Position numbers and translations under genes: made by a program. The notes under the pieces were generated by a model. It ran no database searches and was not told the origin of the DNA. It saw only the letters and a program-made list of their open reading frames with translations. 64,000 nt of DNA from UBA11090 sp035560555 (lineage in GTDB: Bacteria; Spirochaetota; Spirochaetia; Treponematales; Rectinemataceae): positions 53,302-117,301 of the forward strand of contig DATMZF010000029.1 in NCBI GenBank assembly GCA_035560555.1. Reading direction: 5' to 3'. Positions within the stretch are counted from its first letter, which is position 1. Each line of letters starts with the position of its first letter. Positions 1 through 8,173 of the stretch are shown here, in pieces.

Positions 1-2
1 GC

Positions 3-722
3 AAGGACAAAGAGGAGAAGGCGCTCCAGCTCTACAAATCCCACATGATGGACGGTTTCATCATCGCTCCCCGGAACGCGGCGGCGCATCAGCCGCATTT
101 CGAACAGATTCAGGCCGATCAGTTTCCTTTCGTATTCGTGGATCGCTATGTCGACGACGTGAAGGCGACCACCATTTCCTCCGATCATTACGCGATCGCC
201 AGCGGCTTCGTCAGGTGGCTCATCGAAAAGGGCCATCGGCGCATCCTCTTCGTCCAGCGCCTCGACGAACCGGGGAATTCCACGATTCGCAGCCGCATGA
301 AAGCCTATGTGGCGATGATGGAATCCAGGGGATTGAGCGTGGAGCTGGCGGGTTTCAACGCCGAAGCCGACAATCCGCCCGATGTGGTCGGTAGCCTCTC
401 CGGATTCCCCGCCGCCGATTCGCAGCCCGACGCCATCTTTCTCGCCTCGGGATCCTACATGCCGCTGCTCCTGCGGCGCTGCGAGCAGCTCGGCTACGAC
501 ATAAAGGCAATCGATTTCGCCACGGTGGACGGATTCATGTTTCCCGCCGACTTCCTCCTCGAGAAAAGGATCATCGATGGAATCGAAGCCAACATGCATA
601 TGGTCGTGCAAGATCCGCAGACAATCGCCCAAAAGGCCGTGGACGCGCTGATAGATCTCATTGACGGAAAGGAAGACGGCAAGGAACAGATCCATGTCCC
701 TCAGCGATGCGCCAACCTCTAG
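3..722 (+). CDS. LacI/GalR-family transcriptional regulator, 3' part only
   Basis: The reading frame is open from the window edge, so the N-terminal helix-turn-helix lies outside the window. What is visible is the periplasmic-binding-protein-like effector domain: DGFIIAP, then FVFVDRY, then a GHRRILFV strand typical of LacI/GalR proteins, and near the C-terminus the usual IAQKAVDALIDLIDGK helix. These domains bind a small sugar or metabolite that changes operator affinity. The first in-frame ATG at 45 is inside the domain and is not a credible start. The gene is unlikely to be co-transcribed with the convergent operon that ends at 1155. The effector cannot be inferred. Confidence 0.85.
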   Translation, partial: KDKEEKALQLYKSHMMDGFIIAPRNAAAHQPHFEQIQADQFPFVFVDRYVDDVKATTISSDHYAIASGFVRWLIEKGHRRILFVQRLDEPGNSTIRSRMKAYVAMMESRGLSVELAGFNAEADNPPDVVGSLSGFPAADSQPDAIFLASGSYMPLLLRRCEQLGYDIKAIDFATVDGFMFPADFLLEKRIIDGIEANMHMVVQDPQTIAQKAVDALIDLIDGKEDGKEQIHVPQRCANL

Positions 723-816
723 CGACTTTCGCTCGCGAATTCTCCGCTAGGGCGCGTTTGTTCTTTTCACGGCGCGCCGGGAAATGCTACGCTGTCGCCA
801 TCAAAGGAGACAGCGA

Positions 817-1149
817 ATGACACAAGCGGAAGTCGTTTCCAGGCAGCTAGAACTCTACAACGCGCATGATCTGGAAGGTTTTTGTTCCTGCTATTCGGAT
901 ACCGTGGAATTGAGGAACATGGACGAAGCGCGGGCCACGGTGAGTTCGAAGGACGAGCTGCGGGAAACGTACGGAAAGAAATTTTCCAATCCCGCGCTGA
1001 AGGCCACCATCGCGAACAGGATAATCAAGGGCAACTACGTGATCGACCATGAAAAGGTCGAGGGCGTGGGGGACAGGCTGCTGGAAGTGGTCGCCATCTA
1101 TAAAGTAGAAGACGACCTCATCCAGAGCGTGCTTTTCATCAGGGACTAA
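817..1149 (+). CDS. NTF2-like / SnoaL-like small protein
   Basis: A protein of about 110 residues with the cone-shaped NTF2/SnoaL pattern: an N-terminal helix with LELYNAHDLEGF, a CYSDTVEL strand, and a C-terminal curved sheet ending in DLIQSVLFIRD. Members include ketosteroid isomerases, polyketide cyclases and many orphan enzymes or ligand binders; none can be assigned here. I chose the ATG at 817 over the upstream ATG at 784 because AAAGGAGA lies just before it and the 11 extra upstream residues are not family-like. It ends 5 nt before the convergent RraA-like gene. Confidence 0.75.
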   Translation: MTQAEVVSRQLELYNAHDLEGFCSCYSDTVELRNMDEARATVSSKDELRETYGKKFSNPALKATIANRIIKGNYVIDHEKVEGVGDRLLEVVAIYKVEDDLIQSVLFIRD

Positions 1150-1154
1150 GGATC

Positions 1155-1817
1155 TTAGTCGAACTTCTTCAGCTCGTTGATCATGGCCATGACGTCGGTG
1201 TTGTAGAGTCGCTCAACGTTTATTTTAGGGAATCCGCCCGCGCGGAAATGCTTTCGCAGATCCACTTCTTTGGCCACGGATTCCTCGGCCCTCACGAGCA
1301 TTTCCATATAGTTGTCGGGAGGAATGACCACGACGCCGTCGGCGTCGCCGAAGACGAGATCGCCGGGATGGACGACGGCGCCCGAGCAGCTGACCGTGAC
1401 GTCATGCTCGCCGGAGATTCCGATGACGTTGGTCGTCACCACAGAGATGCCGGTGCAGAACACGGGATAGCCGGATTTTTCTATCGCGAGGGAATCCGTC
1501 GCGGGGCCATCGATGACGATGCCGGCGAAGCCCTGGCACTCGCAGAATAGCGCCACCATCTCGCCCACGCACGCGTAGGTGTCGTCGCCGCAGCGGTCGA
1601 TCACGATGACCGAACCCTTGGGGGCGTGCTCCATGGCGTAGTAGAGGGCGCAGGAATCCTTTCCCTGCAGCCTGACCGTGTATGCCGGCCCCACCATTTT
1701 CGAATTCTTGTTGATCGGCTTCATCTCGGGGCGCATGTAGCCGCCGCCGATATAGTGCCCGATAGTCGCCGGATCCACTTTCATGAACCGGTCGATGATG
1801 TCTTTGGGAATTGCCAT
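1155..1817 (-). CDS. RraA-like family protein (HMG/CHA aldolase or decarboxylase type)
   Basis: This 220-residue protein has the RraA/demethylmenaquinone-methyltransferase-like fold. It shows GPAYTVR near residue 44, a VIVIDR strand with the family GDD segment, GIVIDGPATDS around residue 100 and PGDLVFGDADGVVVIP near residue 150, the last being the family's most conserved block. Enzymatic members are class II 4-hydroxy-4-methyl-2-oxoglutarate/4-carboxy-4-hydroxy-2-oxoadipate aldolases or oxaloacetate decarboxylases; RraA itself inhibits RNase E. It is the last gene of the creatininase/ABC operon, 12 nt behind the nitrilase gene. That context favours a catabolic lyase over an RNase regulator. 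Confidence 0.85.
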   Translation of the reverse strand: MAIPKDIIDRFMKVDPATIGHYIGGGYMRPEMKPINKNSKMVGPAYTVRLQGKDSCALYYAMEHAPKGSVIVIDRCGDDTYACVGEMVALFCECQGFAGIVIDGPATDSLAIEKSGYPVFCTGISVVTTNVIGISGEHDVTVSCSGAVVHPGDLVFGDADGVVVIPPDNYMEMLVRAEESVAKEVDLRKHFRAGGFPKINVERLYNTDVMAMINELKKFD

Positions 1818-1829
1818 TGCTAACCTCTT

Positions 1830-2657
1830 TTAGCGAACCTTGAGCTCGTAAACATCGGATCTCCTATTCTTCAACGAAGGGATCTGGCCGCGAATCTTGT
1901 CCAGGAAATCCAGGTCTATTTCGGCCATCGTCACGCCCGGCTGGTCCTTGGACCTCGCGATGACGGTGCCCCAGGGATCCACGACCAGACTATTGCCGAA
2001 GGCGGTGAAATTGGGCTTCTTGCCTATCTGCGCCGGGGCGACGATGTAGCAGCCATTCTCGATCGCCCTGGCGCGAAGGATCGGCTCCCAGTGATCCTTG
2101 CCCGTGGGCAGGGTGAAGTTGGCCGGCGTGAAGATGATCTGGGCGCCGTCCAGCGCGAGAAGGCGGAACAGCTCGGGAAAACGGATATCGTAGCAAATGG
2201 TGAATCCAAGCTTGCCCAGCTCGCTGTCCGCGGTCACGATCTCCCTGCCCGGCTGTATCCTGACGGATTCATTGCAGACGGTGCCATCCGTGAGCGTGAC
2301 ATCGAAGGTATGGAGTTTCCTGTAGCGAGCGATAATCTTGCCTTCCCTGTCCAGCATCACGGTGGTGTTGAACCCCTTTGTCTCGCCGGGGATCTCTTCC
2401 TTGAAGCTTCCGCAATGGATGTAGATGCCGAGTTCCTTGGCCTTCCGCGCCAGAATCTCCGTGCTGTATCCGGGGATTGGTTCGGCCCCGCCGCCTTCGC
2501 CGACATTGTCTCCCAGAAGGTTCATCACTTCCGGCAGGGCGACGAGCCGCGCGCCCTTGGCGGCCGCTTCATCGATATACTCGCAAATCCTGGCGAGATT
2601 CTTTCCTTTGTCGTTCTGCGTATCCAGCTGGATAATCCCAATCTGGTATTTCCTCAT
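1830..2657 (-). CDS. Carbon-nitrogen hydrolase (nitrilase superfamily)
   Basis: A 275-residue single-domain nitrilase-superfamily amidase. The catalytic triad is visible: Glu in ALPEVMN (about residue 43), Lys in RYRKLHTFD (about 113), and Cys in FTICYDIRFPELFR (about 153). The sequence most resembles the Nit1/Nit2 or omega-amidase branch, with FTPANFTLPTGKDHW and RARAIENGCYIVAPAQ. It hydrolyses a C-N bond of an amide or carbamoyl compound in the cytosol. AAGGAG precedes the ATG. It sits between the ABC transporter ATPase gene and the RraA-like gene, so the substrate is probably what the transporter brings in, after processing by the creatininase-type enzyme. Confidence 0.9.
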   Translation of the reverse strand: MRKYQIGIIQLDTQNDKGKNLARICEYIDEAAAKGARLVALPEVMNLLGDNVGEGGGAEPIPGYSTEILARKAKELGIYIHCGSFKEEIPGETKGFNTTVMLDREGKIIARYRKLHTFDVTLTDGTVCNESVRIQPGREIVTADSELGKLGFTICYDIRFPELFRLLALDGAQIIFTPANFTLPTGKDHWEPILRARAIENGCYIVAPAQIGKKPNFTAFGNSLVVDPWGTVIARSKDQPGVTMAEIDLDFLDKIRGQIPSLKNRRSDVYELKVR

Positions 2658-2717
2658 CCGCGTTACTCCTTGGCGCCTCCGTTTCCCGGCGCGCCCTTCG
2701 GCCCTGAGCGCTAAACC

Positions 2718-3683
2718 TCAGGCGAGGCCGTTTATGGCCTTGACGTGATGGCAGGCCACGTAATAATTCTCTTTCACTTTTTCAAAGACCGGTTCAGTGG
2801 TCGAACAGATTTCGGTGGCGTACTCGCAGCGTTTGGCGAATCTGCAGCCGGGTTTCGGGTTTATCGGCGAGGAAATCTCACCCTTCAGGAGATGCCTAGT
2901 CTTCTTCGCGCCCAATTCGGGCACCGGGACCGCCGCCAACAGCGCCTTCGTGTAGGGGTGGTAGCGGTGTATGAATATTTCCTTCACGGGGGCGAACTCG
3001 ACCATCTTGCCCATGTACATGACGAGGATGTTGTCGGAGATGTGCTTGACGACGGCCATGTTGTGGGTGATGAAAAGATAGGTGAGGTTTCTCTCCTGCT
3101 GCAAATCCTGCATCAGGTTGAGAATTTGCGCCTGTATGGACACGTCGAGGGCGGAGACAGGCTCGTCGCAGACGATGAATTTCGGGTTGAGAGACAGGGC
3201 TCGCGCCACGCCGATGCGCTGGCGGCGGCCTCCGTCGAGCTCATGGGGGTAGGAATCCGAGAGACGGCGGGCGAGCCCGACCGTGTCCATCAGTTTCCCC
3301 ACCTGTTCGCTGAGATCGGCCGAATCCTTGTATTTATTGTAGATCTTGATCGGCTCGGCGATGAGATTGCTCACGGACATCCTTGGATCCAGCGAGGAAA
3401 AGGGGTCCTGAAAAATCATCTGCATGTCCTGGCGGTAGCGCTTGAGCGAAACCCGGTCCAGCTGGCTTATGTCCTTTCCCTCGAAACGGATGTTTCCCGA
3501 CGTCGCTTCCAGGAGATGGATGGTGAGCCGGCCCAATGTCGACTTGCCGCAGCCCGACTCGCCCACCACGCCGAGCGTCTCGCCCTTCTCGATGCCGAAC
3601 GTGACGCCGTCGACGGCGTGAAGATCTCCCCTGGGTGTTTTGAAGAATTTCCTAAGATCTTTGACTTCTATCAGTGTGCTCAT
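2718..3683 (-). CDS. Peptide/opine-type ABC transporter ATP-binding protein (OppF/DppF-like)
   Basis: A 321-residue ATPase with Walker A GESGCGKST near residue 42, Q-loop MIFQDPFSSLDP, Walker B FIVCDEPVSALD, and the oligopeptide-transporter C-terminal extension with CRFAKRCEYATEIC. The signature segment reads HELDGGRRQR in place of the textbook LSGGQ; this variant is read directly from the DNA and is not a frameshift. It pairs with the OppD-like ATPase 9 nt upstream to power import. Start: the ATG after a short SD-like GGGGTTACT. It is the sixth gene of the eight-gene operon. Confidence 0.93.
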   Translation of the reverse strand: MSTLIEVKDLRKFFKTPRGDLHAVDGVTFGIEKGETLGVVGESGCGKSTLGRLTIHLLEATSGNIRFEGKDISQLDRVSLKRYRQDMQMIFQDPFSSLDPRMSVSNLIAEPIKIYNKYKDSADLSEQVGKLMDTVGLARRLSDSYPHELDGGRRQRIGVARALSLNPKFIVCDEPVSALDVSIQAQILNLMQDLQQERNLTYLFITHNMAVVKHISDNILVMYMGKMVEFAPVKEIFIHRYHPYTKALLAAVPVPELGAKKTRHLLKGEISSPINPKPGCRFAKRCEYATEICSTTEPVFEKVKENYYVACHHVKAINGLA

Positions 3684-3692
3684 AGTAACCCC

Positions 3693-4658
3693 TCACCCAT
3701 GGTACTTCACGCATTTGACGAAATGTCCCGGTTCCACCTCGACGACGGGCACAGCCGCAGCCAGGCATTTCTCCGAGACATCGGGGCACCGCGGCGCGAA
3801 TACGCAGCCCACGGGAAGATTTGTCGGATCGGGCATGAGCCCCATGATGGGCTTCAGCCTATCCACGTCCTCGTTGAGGTTGGGAACCGACCCAAAGAGG
3901 CCTTCGGTATAGGGATGCTTCGTGTCGTTGTAGATATGCTCCACCGTGCCGTACTCCACGATCTCGCCGGCATACATGATCGCGGCCTTCTGGCAGATTT
4001 CGGCCACGACGCCCAGATCGTGCGTGATGAGAATGAGCGAGGTGCCCCTATCCCTCATCAGCTTCTCGATGAGATCGAGCACCTGGTCCTGGATCGTGAC
4101 GTCGAGCGCCGTGGTCGGCTCGTCCGCGATCAGGAGTTCGGGATTGCAGGCCAGGGCGATCGCGATGACGACGCGCTGCTTCATGCCGCCCGAGAATTGG
4201 TGCGGGTACTCAGCGTAGCGCTCGCCAGGTATGCCCACCAGCTCCAGCATTTCCTGAGCCTTCAGCGAGGCATTCGCGCGCGAAATCTTTTGGTGAAGGC
4301 GAACCACTTCGGCGATCTGGTCGCCCACGGTCAGGACGGGGTTGAGCGCTGTCATCGGGTCCTGGAAAATCATGGAAATCTTGTTGCCGCGAATCGCCCG
4401 CTTCTCCATCGGCGACATCGCGACGAGGTCCTGCCCGTCGTAGCGTATCTCGCCGCTGATTATCTTCCCTGGCGGATCGGGAATCAGCTGCATTATGCTG
4501 AGCGCCGTCGTGGTCTTTCCCGCGCCCGTCTCGCCGACCAAGCCCAGGGACTCGCCCTTCTTGAGCGAGATAGTCATTCCGTTCACGGCGTGAACGGTGG
4601 TAGTGTCCGTCACATAATGGACAACGAGATCCTTGATCTCGAGAATAGTGTCGTTCAT
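3693..4658 (-). CDS. Peptide/opine-type ABC transporter ATP-binding protein (OppD/DppD-like)
   Basis: A 321-residue ATPase with Walker A GETGAGKTT, Q-loop MIFQDPMTALNP, signature FSGGMKQRV, Walker B LLIADEPTTALD and the C-terminal GCVFAPRCPDVSEKC extension. The frame stays open far upstream into the permease gene, but the true start is the ATG at 4658 (MNDTILEIKDL), where homology to the family begins and which lies 11 nt after the preceding stop with AGGGGAAGG before it. It is the partner of the OppF-like ATPase in the same importer. Confidence 0.93.
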   Translation of the reverse strand: MNDTILEIKDLVVHYVTDTTTVHAVNGMTISLKKGESLGLVGETGAGKTTTALSIMQLIPDPPGKIISGEIRYDGQDLVAMSPMEKRAIRGNKISMIFQDPMTALNPVLTVGDQIAEVVRLHQKISRANASLKAQEMLELVGIPGERYAEYPHQFSGGMKQRVVIAIALACNPELLIADEPTTALDVTIQDQVLDLIEKLMRDRGTSLILITHDLGVVAEICQKAAIMYAGEIVEYGTVEHIYNDTKHPYTEGLFGSVPNLNEDVDRLKPIMGLMPDPTNLPVGCVFAPRCPDVSEKCLAAAVPVVEVEPGHFVKCVKYHG

Positions 4659-4669
4659 TCGCCTTCCCC

Positions 4670-5548
4670 TTAGCTCTTGAGCCGTGGATCGAGCGCGTCG
4701 CGCAGCCCGTCGCCCAGAAGATTGATGGAAAAAACCGTAAGCATTATCGCGAGTCCGGGGAAAGTGACGACCCACCAGTAGTCGCGGATGAAAGCCCTGC
4801 CGGAAGCGAGCATCGAACCCCACTCCGGCGTCGGGGGCATTATGCCCAATCCGATGAAGCTCATTCCCGCGCCCTGGATGATGGCGGCGGCTATGCTCAT
4901 CGTCGCCTGGACAATGATGGGCGCCATGCAATTCGGGATGATGTGGCGCGTGATGATGCGCCAGTCGCTGGCGCCGTTGGAGCGGGCCGCCTCGATGTAT
5001 TCCTGCTCCTTCACCGAAAGAATGGAAGCGCGCACGACGCGGGCGTAGCCGGGTACGGCGCCGATGCCTATGGCGAGGATCAGGTTGAAGAAACTCGTGC
5101 CCATGGCGGCGACTATCGAAACGGCCAGGAGGATGTTCGGGATCGAGAGCATGATGTCGATGAAGCGCATTATTATGTTGTCCACGACCTTGCCGTAATA
5201 GCCCGAGACGCATCCGAGGATGATCCCGATCAGGCAGGATATAGTGACCGACACCAGCCCCAGGGTGAGCGAGATCCTGCAGCCGAAGATAACCCTGCTG
5301 AATATATCCCTGCCGAATTCGTCGGTTCCGAAAGGATACTCGAGGGAGGGCGCCTTGAAACGGCGGGAAAGCATCTGTTCGTCGAAGCCATAGGGCGCTA
5401 TGAGCGAAGGGACGAGCGCCAGTATCGTCAGGAGAACGATGAAGGCGAGGCCGAGCACGGCGCCCTTGTTCTTGACGAAACGCCGCCAGATCTCCTTGGA
5501 CTGGCCACGCTTTTTCATTTTTACGGAGAGGACTTCGTTGCCTGCCAT
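4670..5548 (-). CDS. Peptide-type ABC transporter permease (DppC/OppC-like)
   Basis: A 292-residue inner-membrane permease. The N-terminal OppC hallmark is a cytosolic tail followed by a first membrane helix (GLAFIVLLTILALVPSLI) and the YPFGTDEFGRDIFSRV block. The EAA loop that contacts the ATPase is seen as EAARSNGASDWRIITRHIIPNC. The C-terminal LGDGLRDALDPRL is characteristic of the subfamily. It starts one nucleotide after the DppB-like stop codon, so the two permeases are almost certainly translated together. Confidence 0.93.
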   Translation of the reverse strand: MAGNEVLSVKMKKRGQSKEIWRRFVKNKGAVLGLAFIVLLTILALVPSLIAPYGFDEQMLSRRFKAPSLEYPFGTDEFGRDIFSRVIFGCRISLTLGLVSVTISCLIGIILGCVSGYYGKVVDNIIMRFIDIMLSIPNILLAVSIVAAMGTSFFNLILAIGIGAVPGYARVVRASILSVKEQEYIEAARSNGASDWRIITRHIIPNCMAPIIVQATMSIAAAIIQGAGMSFIGLGIMPPTPEWGSMLASGRAFIRDYWWVVTFPGLAIMLTVFSINLLGDGLRDALDPRLKS

Positions 5549-5549
5549 A

Positions 5550-6521
5550 TTATGCCGCCTCCTTCGCCGGACGCAGCTTTTTCGTCCTGGGGCGGGTGTA
5601 CATGGAACGGATCCTGGGATCCGCGAAACTGTACAATATGTCCACCAGAAGGTTCACAAGCGACATGACGAAGGCTATGAAAAGCACGCCGCCCTGGACC
5701 ATCGGGAAGTTTTTAAGCTTTATGGCATCCACCATGAGTTTGCCGACGCCGGCGATGGAAAAGATGGATTCCGTCAGGACGGCGCCGCCGAGCTGCCTTC
5801 CGAAAGAAAGCCCCACGACGGTGATGATGGGAATCAGCGCGTTCTTGAGCGCGTGTTTCCAGATGACGACCCTTTCGGACTGTCCCTTGGCGCGGGCCGT
5901 CCTGATGTAGTCCTGGCGGACTATCTCGAGCATGCTCGACCGGGTCATGCGCATTATATTGGCCGAAGCGTTGGTCCCTACCGTGATTACGGGAAGAACC
6001 CAATGCATGGGCGTGGAGAATCCCGAGGGCGGAAACCATCGCAGCCACACGGCGAAGACGATTATCAGCATCATCCCCTGCCAGAAATTGGGCATGGATA
6101 CGCCGATCATCGAAATCGAGGTCGCGAACTGATCGATGAACGAATATTGCCTTGTCGCCGAAATGATGCCCACCGAGATGCCGATGATCACGGCCAGCAG
6201 CACGCTGAGCGCGGATAGCTTGAGCGTGGCCGGGAAGCGCTGCAGAATCTCGTCCGTGACAGGCTGCCTCGTCACGTACGATGTCCCGAGGTCGCCTTCA
6301 AAGACGACGCCCTTCATATAGCGCAGATACTGTACGATAAAAGGCTTGTCCAGGCCCTGCTGCTCGCGAAAAAGCTGCTTGTCCGCCGGCGTTGCCATGT
6401 CGCCGAGAATGGCGTCGGCGGCGTCCCCGGGCGCGAAAAAAAGCATGCCGAATATGACGAAGGATACCCCCAGCAGCACGGGTATCATCATCACCAGCCT
6501 TCTGAATATGAATTTGATCAA
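5550..6521 (-). CDS. Peptide-type ABC transporter permease (DppB/OppB-like)
   Basis: A 323-residue permease beginning MIKFIFRRLVMMIPVLLGVSFVIF, the usual DppB N-terminal helix, followed by PGDAADAILG and the LGTSYVTRQPV segment. The EAA motif appears as RTARAKGQSERVVIWKHALKNALIP. The C-terminus continues into a basic tail (TRPRTKKLRPAKEAA). It forms the transmembrane pore with the DppC-like subunit. The gene is separated from the solute-binding-protein gene by 121 nt that contain a stem-loop, so its expression may be set lower than that of the binding protein. Confidence 0.93.
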   Translation of the reverse strand: MIKFIFRRLVMMIPVLLGVSFVIFGMLFFAPGDAADAILGDMATPADKQLFREQQGLDKPFIVQYLRYMKGVVFEGDLGTSYVTRQPVTDEILQRFPATLKLSALSVLLAVIIGISVGIISATRQYSFIDQFATSISMIGVSMPNFWQGMMLIIVFAVWLRWFPPSGFSTPMHWVLPVITVGTNASANIMRMTRSSMLEIVRQDYIRTARAKGQSERVVIWKHALKNALIPIITVVGLSFGRQLGGAVLTESIFSIAGVGKLMVDAIKLKNFPMVQGGVLFIAFVMSLVNLLVDILYSFADPRIRSMYTRPRTKKLRPAKEAA

Positions 6522-6568
6522 GGAACCATTCTCCTTCCCGGCGAACTATGTGCCGACTCCATAAAACA

Positions 6569-6607
6569 GGATCCCCGGTCCGGCAAAGCCTGCCGGATCG
6601 AGGGTCC
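6569..6607 (-). promoter_or_regulatory. Stem-loop between binding-protein and permease genes
   Basis: An inverted repeat in the 121-nt gap: a perfect 7-bp inner stem (TCCGGCA 6579-6585 with TGCCGGA 6591-6597) and an outer arm GGATCC/GGGTCC closed with one G-T type mismatch. No T tract follows on the minus strand, so it looks more like an mRNA-processing or 3'-end-protecting hairpin than a full terminator. Such elements raise binding-protein mRNA over that of the membrane subunits. Confidence 0.6.
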
Positions 6608-6642
6608 TTCACGCATTTATTGCAGAAAATGTTCTTGAGTGT

Positions 6643-8142
6643 TTACTTGTAGACGGAAACCTTGGCCATCTCCACCTGCTGCATCGGATCGCAAACCCAG
6701 CCTTCCACCCTGTCGCTCAGGCCGTAAATGACGGGCGTAAAGGCGAAGGGAACGGTGTAGCGGATATCCCAGAGGTAATCCTGGATCTCAGCATAGGCCG
6801 CCGCGCGTTTCTTGCTGTCGTAGATGGTCTTGGCGGCCGCGAGCTTCTTGTCGATCCAGGGATCATTCGGCTCGAGGCGTTCGCCGAAGGCGGAATCGTA
6901 GATGATGAGGATGTTGGACGGCTCGTTGACGTTGCCCGCCCTCATGCCCGCCTGGAACTTGTTGCCCTGCGCGGTGTAGGTGGAAGCCGTCATCTGGAAG
7001 ATCTTCACTTTCACGCCGACGGCAGCCCACATGTTCTGGATGATGGACGCGAGCCTGATGTCGGCTTCGCGGTTTTCGAGCAGGAAGTTCATGGTGAAGC
7101 CATCGGGATAGCCGGCCTTCGCGAGGAGTTCCTTGGCCTTGACCGGGTCGTAGGGCAGGATGCCCTTGTTCTTGAAGGCGAAGACGGTGGGCGGATACAG
7201 GCCGTTGGCCACGGTGGCCGTCCCTTCATACACCGCGTCCACAAGGGCGACCTTGTCGATGGCATAGGACAGGGCGTACCTGATGTCTTTGTTGCTGAGG
7301 AGCTTGTCCTTCATGCTGAAGGTGAGGGTCATGTAGCGGCTGGAATCGCCCATGAGGATGTGGGCGCCCTTCAGGCTCTTCACTCGCTTGACGTCGTTGG
7401 CGGCGACATCGAAGATAGCGTCAACGCCGCCGGTCTCCAGTTCGATGACGCGGTTGGCGGCTTCGGGAATGATGGAATAGATCACGTTCTTCGTGATCGC
7501 TTTTTCTCCCCAGTATTCCTCGTTGCGCACGAGCGCGATCTCGGAACCCGATTTCCACGAAGCGAGCTTGTAGGGGCCGGTTCCGACGGGATTGCGGGCA
7601 AAAGCGTCGGCGCCCATCCGCTCGACGGCGGCCTTGGACACGATGGCGCCGCGTCCCGTGGTCAGGGTGTTGAAGATCGCCGCGTAGGGAGTCTTGAACT
7701 TGATCCTGATGGTATAGGGATCCACGATCACGGTGTTGTCGGTATCGAAGGGAGCGAAGGTGGAAGCGCTGATGGAGTTGGCCTTTCCGCGCTTAAAGGT
7801 GAAAAGAACGTCCTCGGCGGTGAATTTCCCGCCGTCGTGGAACTTGACGTCCTTGCGAAGCTTCATTTCCAGGGTAAGGTCGTCGAGGAATTTCCACTCG
7901 GTGGCGAGGCGGGGATGCACCACGCCTTCGGCATCCTCATAGACGAGCTTGTCGAAAATGTTCAGCTGGACCATCCAATTGCTGACAAAATTGGATGCCT
8001 GGGGATCCATGGTCTTCAGGTCTTCCCATGTCGCCACCCTCAGGGTATCCTTGAGCTTCCTGCCTGTGTTGTCCGCCGCGCCGACGGTCACGGCGAGCAG
8101 CAGCGCGATGGCCATGGCCATCAAGATTACCTTTCTCTTCAT
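6643..8142 (-). CDS. Family 5 ABC transporter solute-binding protein (DppA/OppA-like)
   Basis: A 499-residue exported binding protein. It has a clear signal peptide (MKRKVILMAMAIALLLAVTV, cleavage near AA-DNT) and no lipobox cysteine. Family 5 landmarks include LRVATWEDLKTMDPQ, LATEWKFLDDLTLEMKLRKDVKFHDG, FTAEDVLFTFKR, NPVGTGPYKL and DIRYALSYAIDK. It captures the substrate in the periplasm for the DppBC-like channel. AAAGGAGA precedes the ATG, and it starts 31 nt after the creatininase stop. Given its neighbours, the ligand may be an amide or cyclic-amide compound instead of a peptide; this is inference from context. Confidence 0.93.
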   Translation of the reverse strand: MKRKVILMAMAIALLLAVTVGAADNTGRKLKDTLRVATWEDLKTMDPQASNFVSNWMVQLNIFDKLVYEDAEGVVHPRLATEWKFLDDLTLEMKLRKDVKFHDGGKFTAEDVLFTFKRGKANSISASTFAPFDTDNTVIVDPYTIRIKFKTPYAAIFNTLTTGRGAIVSKAAVERMGADAFARNPVGTGPYKLASWKSGSEIALVRNEEYWGEKAITKNVIYSIIPEAANRVIELETGGVDAIFDVAANDVKRVKSLKGAHILMGDSSRYMTLTFSMKDKLLSNKDIRYALSYAIDKVALVDAVYEGTATVANGLYPPTVFAFKNKGILPYDPVKAKELLAKAGYPDGFTMNFLLENREADIRLASIIQNMWAAVGVKVKIFQMTASTYTAQGNKFQAGMRAGNVNEPSNILIIYDSAFGERLEPNDPWIDKKLAAAKTIYDSKKRAAAYAEIQDYLWDIRYTVPFAFTPVIYGLSDRVEGWVCDPMQQVEMAKVSVYK

Positions 8143-8173
8143 GTTTCCTGGGTCTCCTTTCCAAAAATTTGGT

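Noticed and set aside
2745..4673. Open frame of 642 codons on the plus strand across the two ATPase genes
   Set aside because: It is antisense to two clear ABC ATPases, has no ribosome site or family match, and is explained by high G+C content.
4659..5213. N-terminal extension of the OppD-like ATPase
   Set aside because: The upstream part of the frame is a shadow of the permease gene; the family start and the ribosome site are at 4658.
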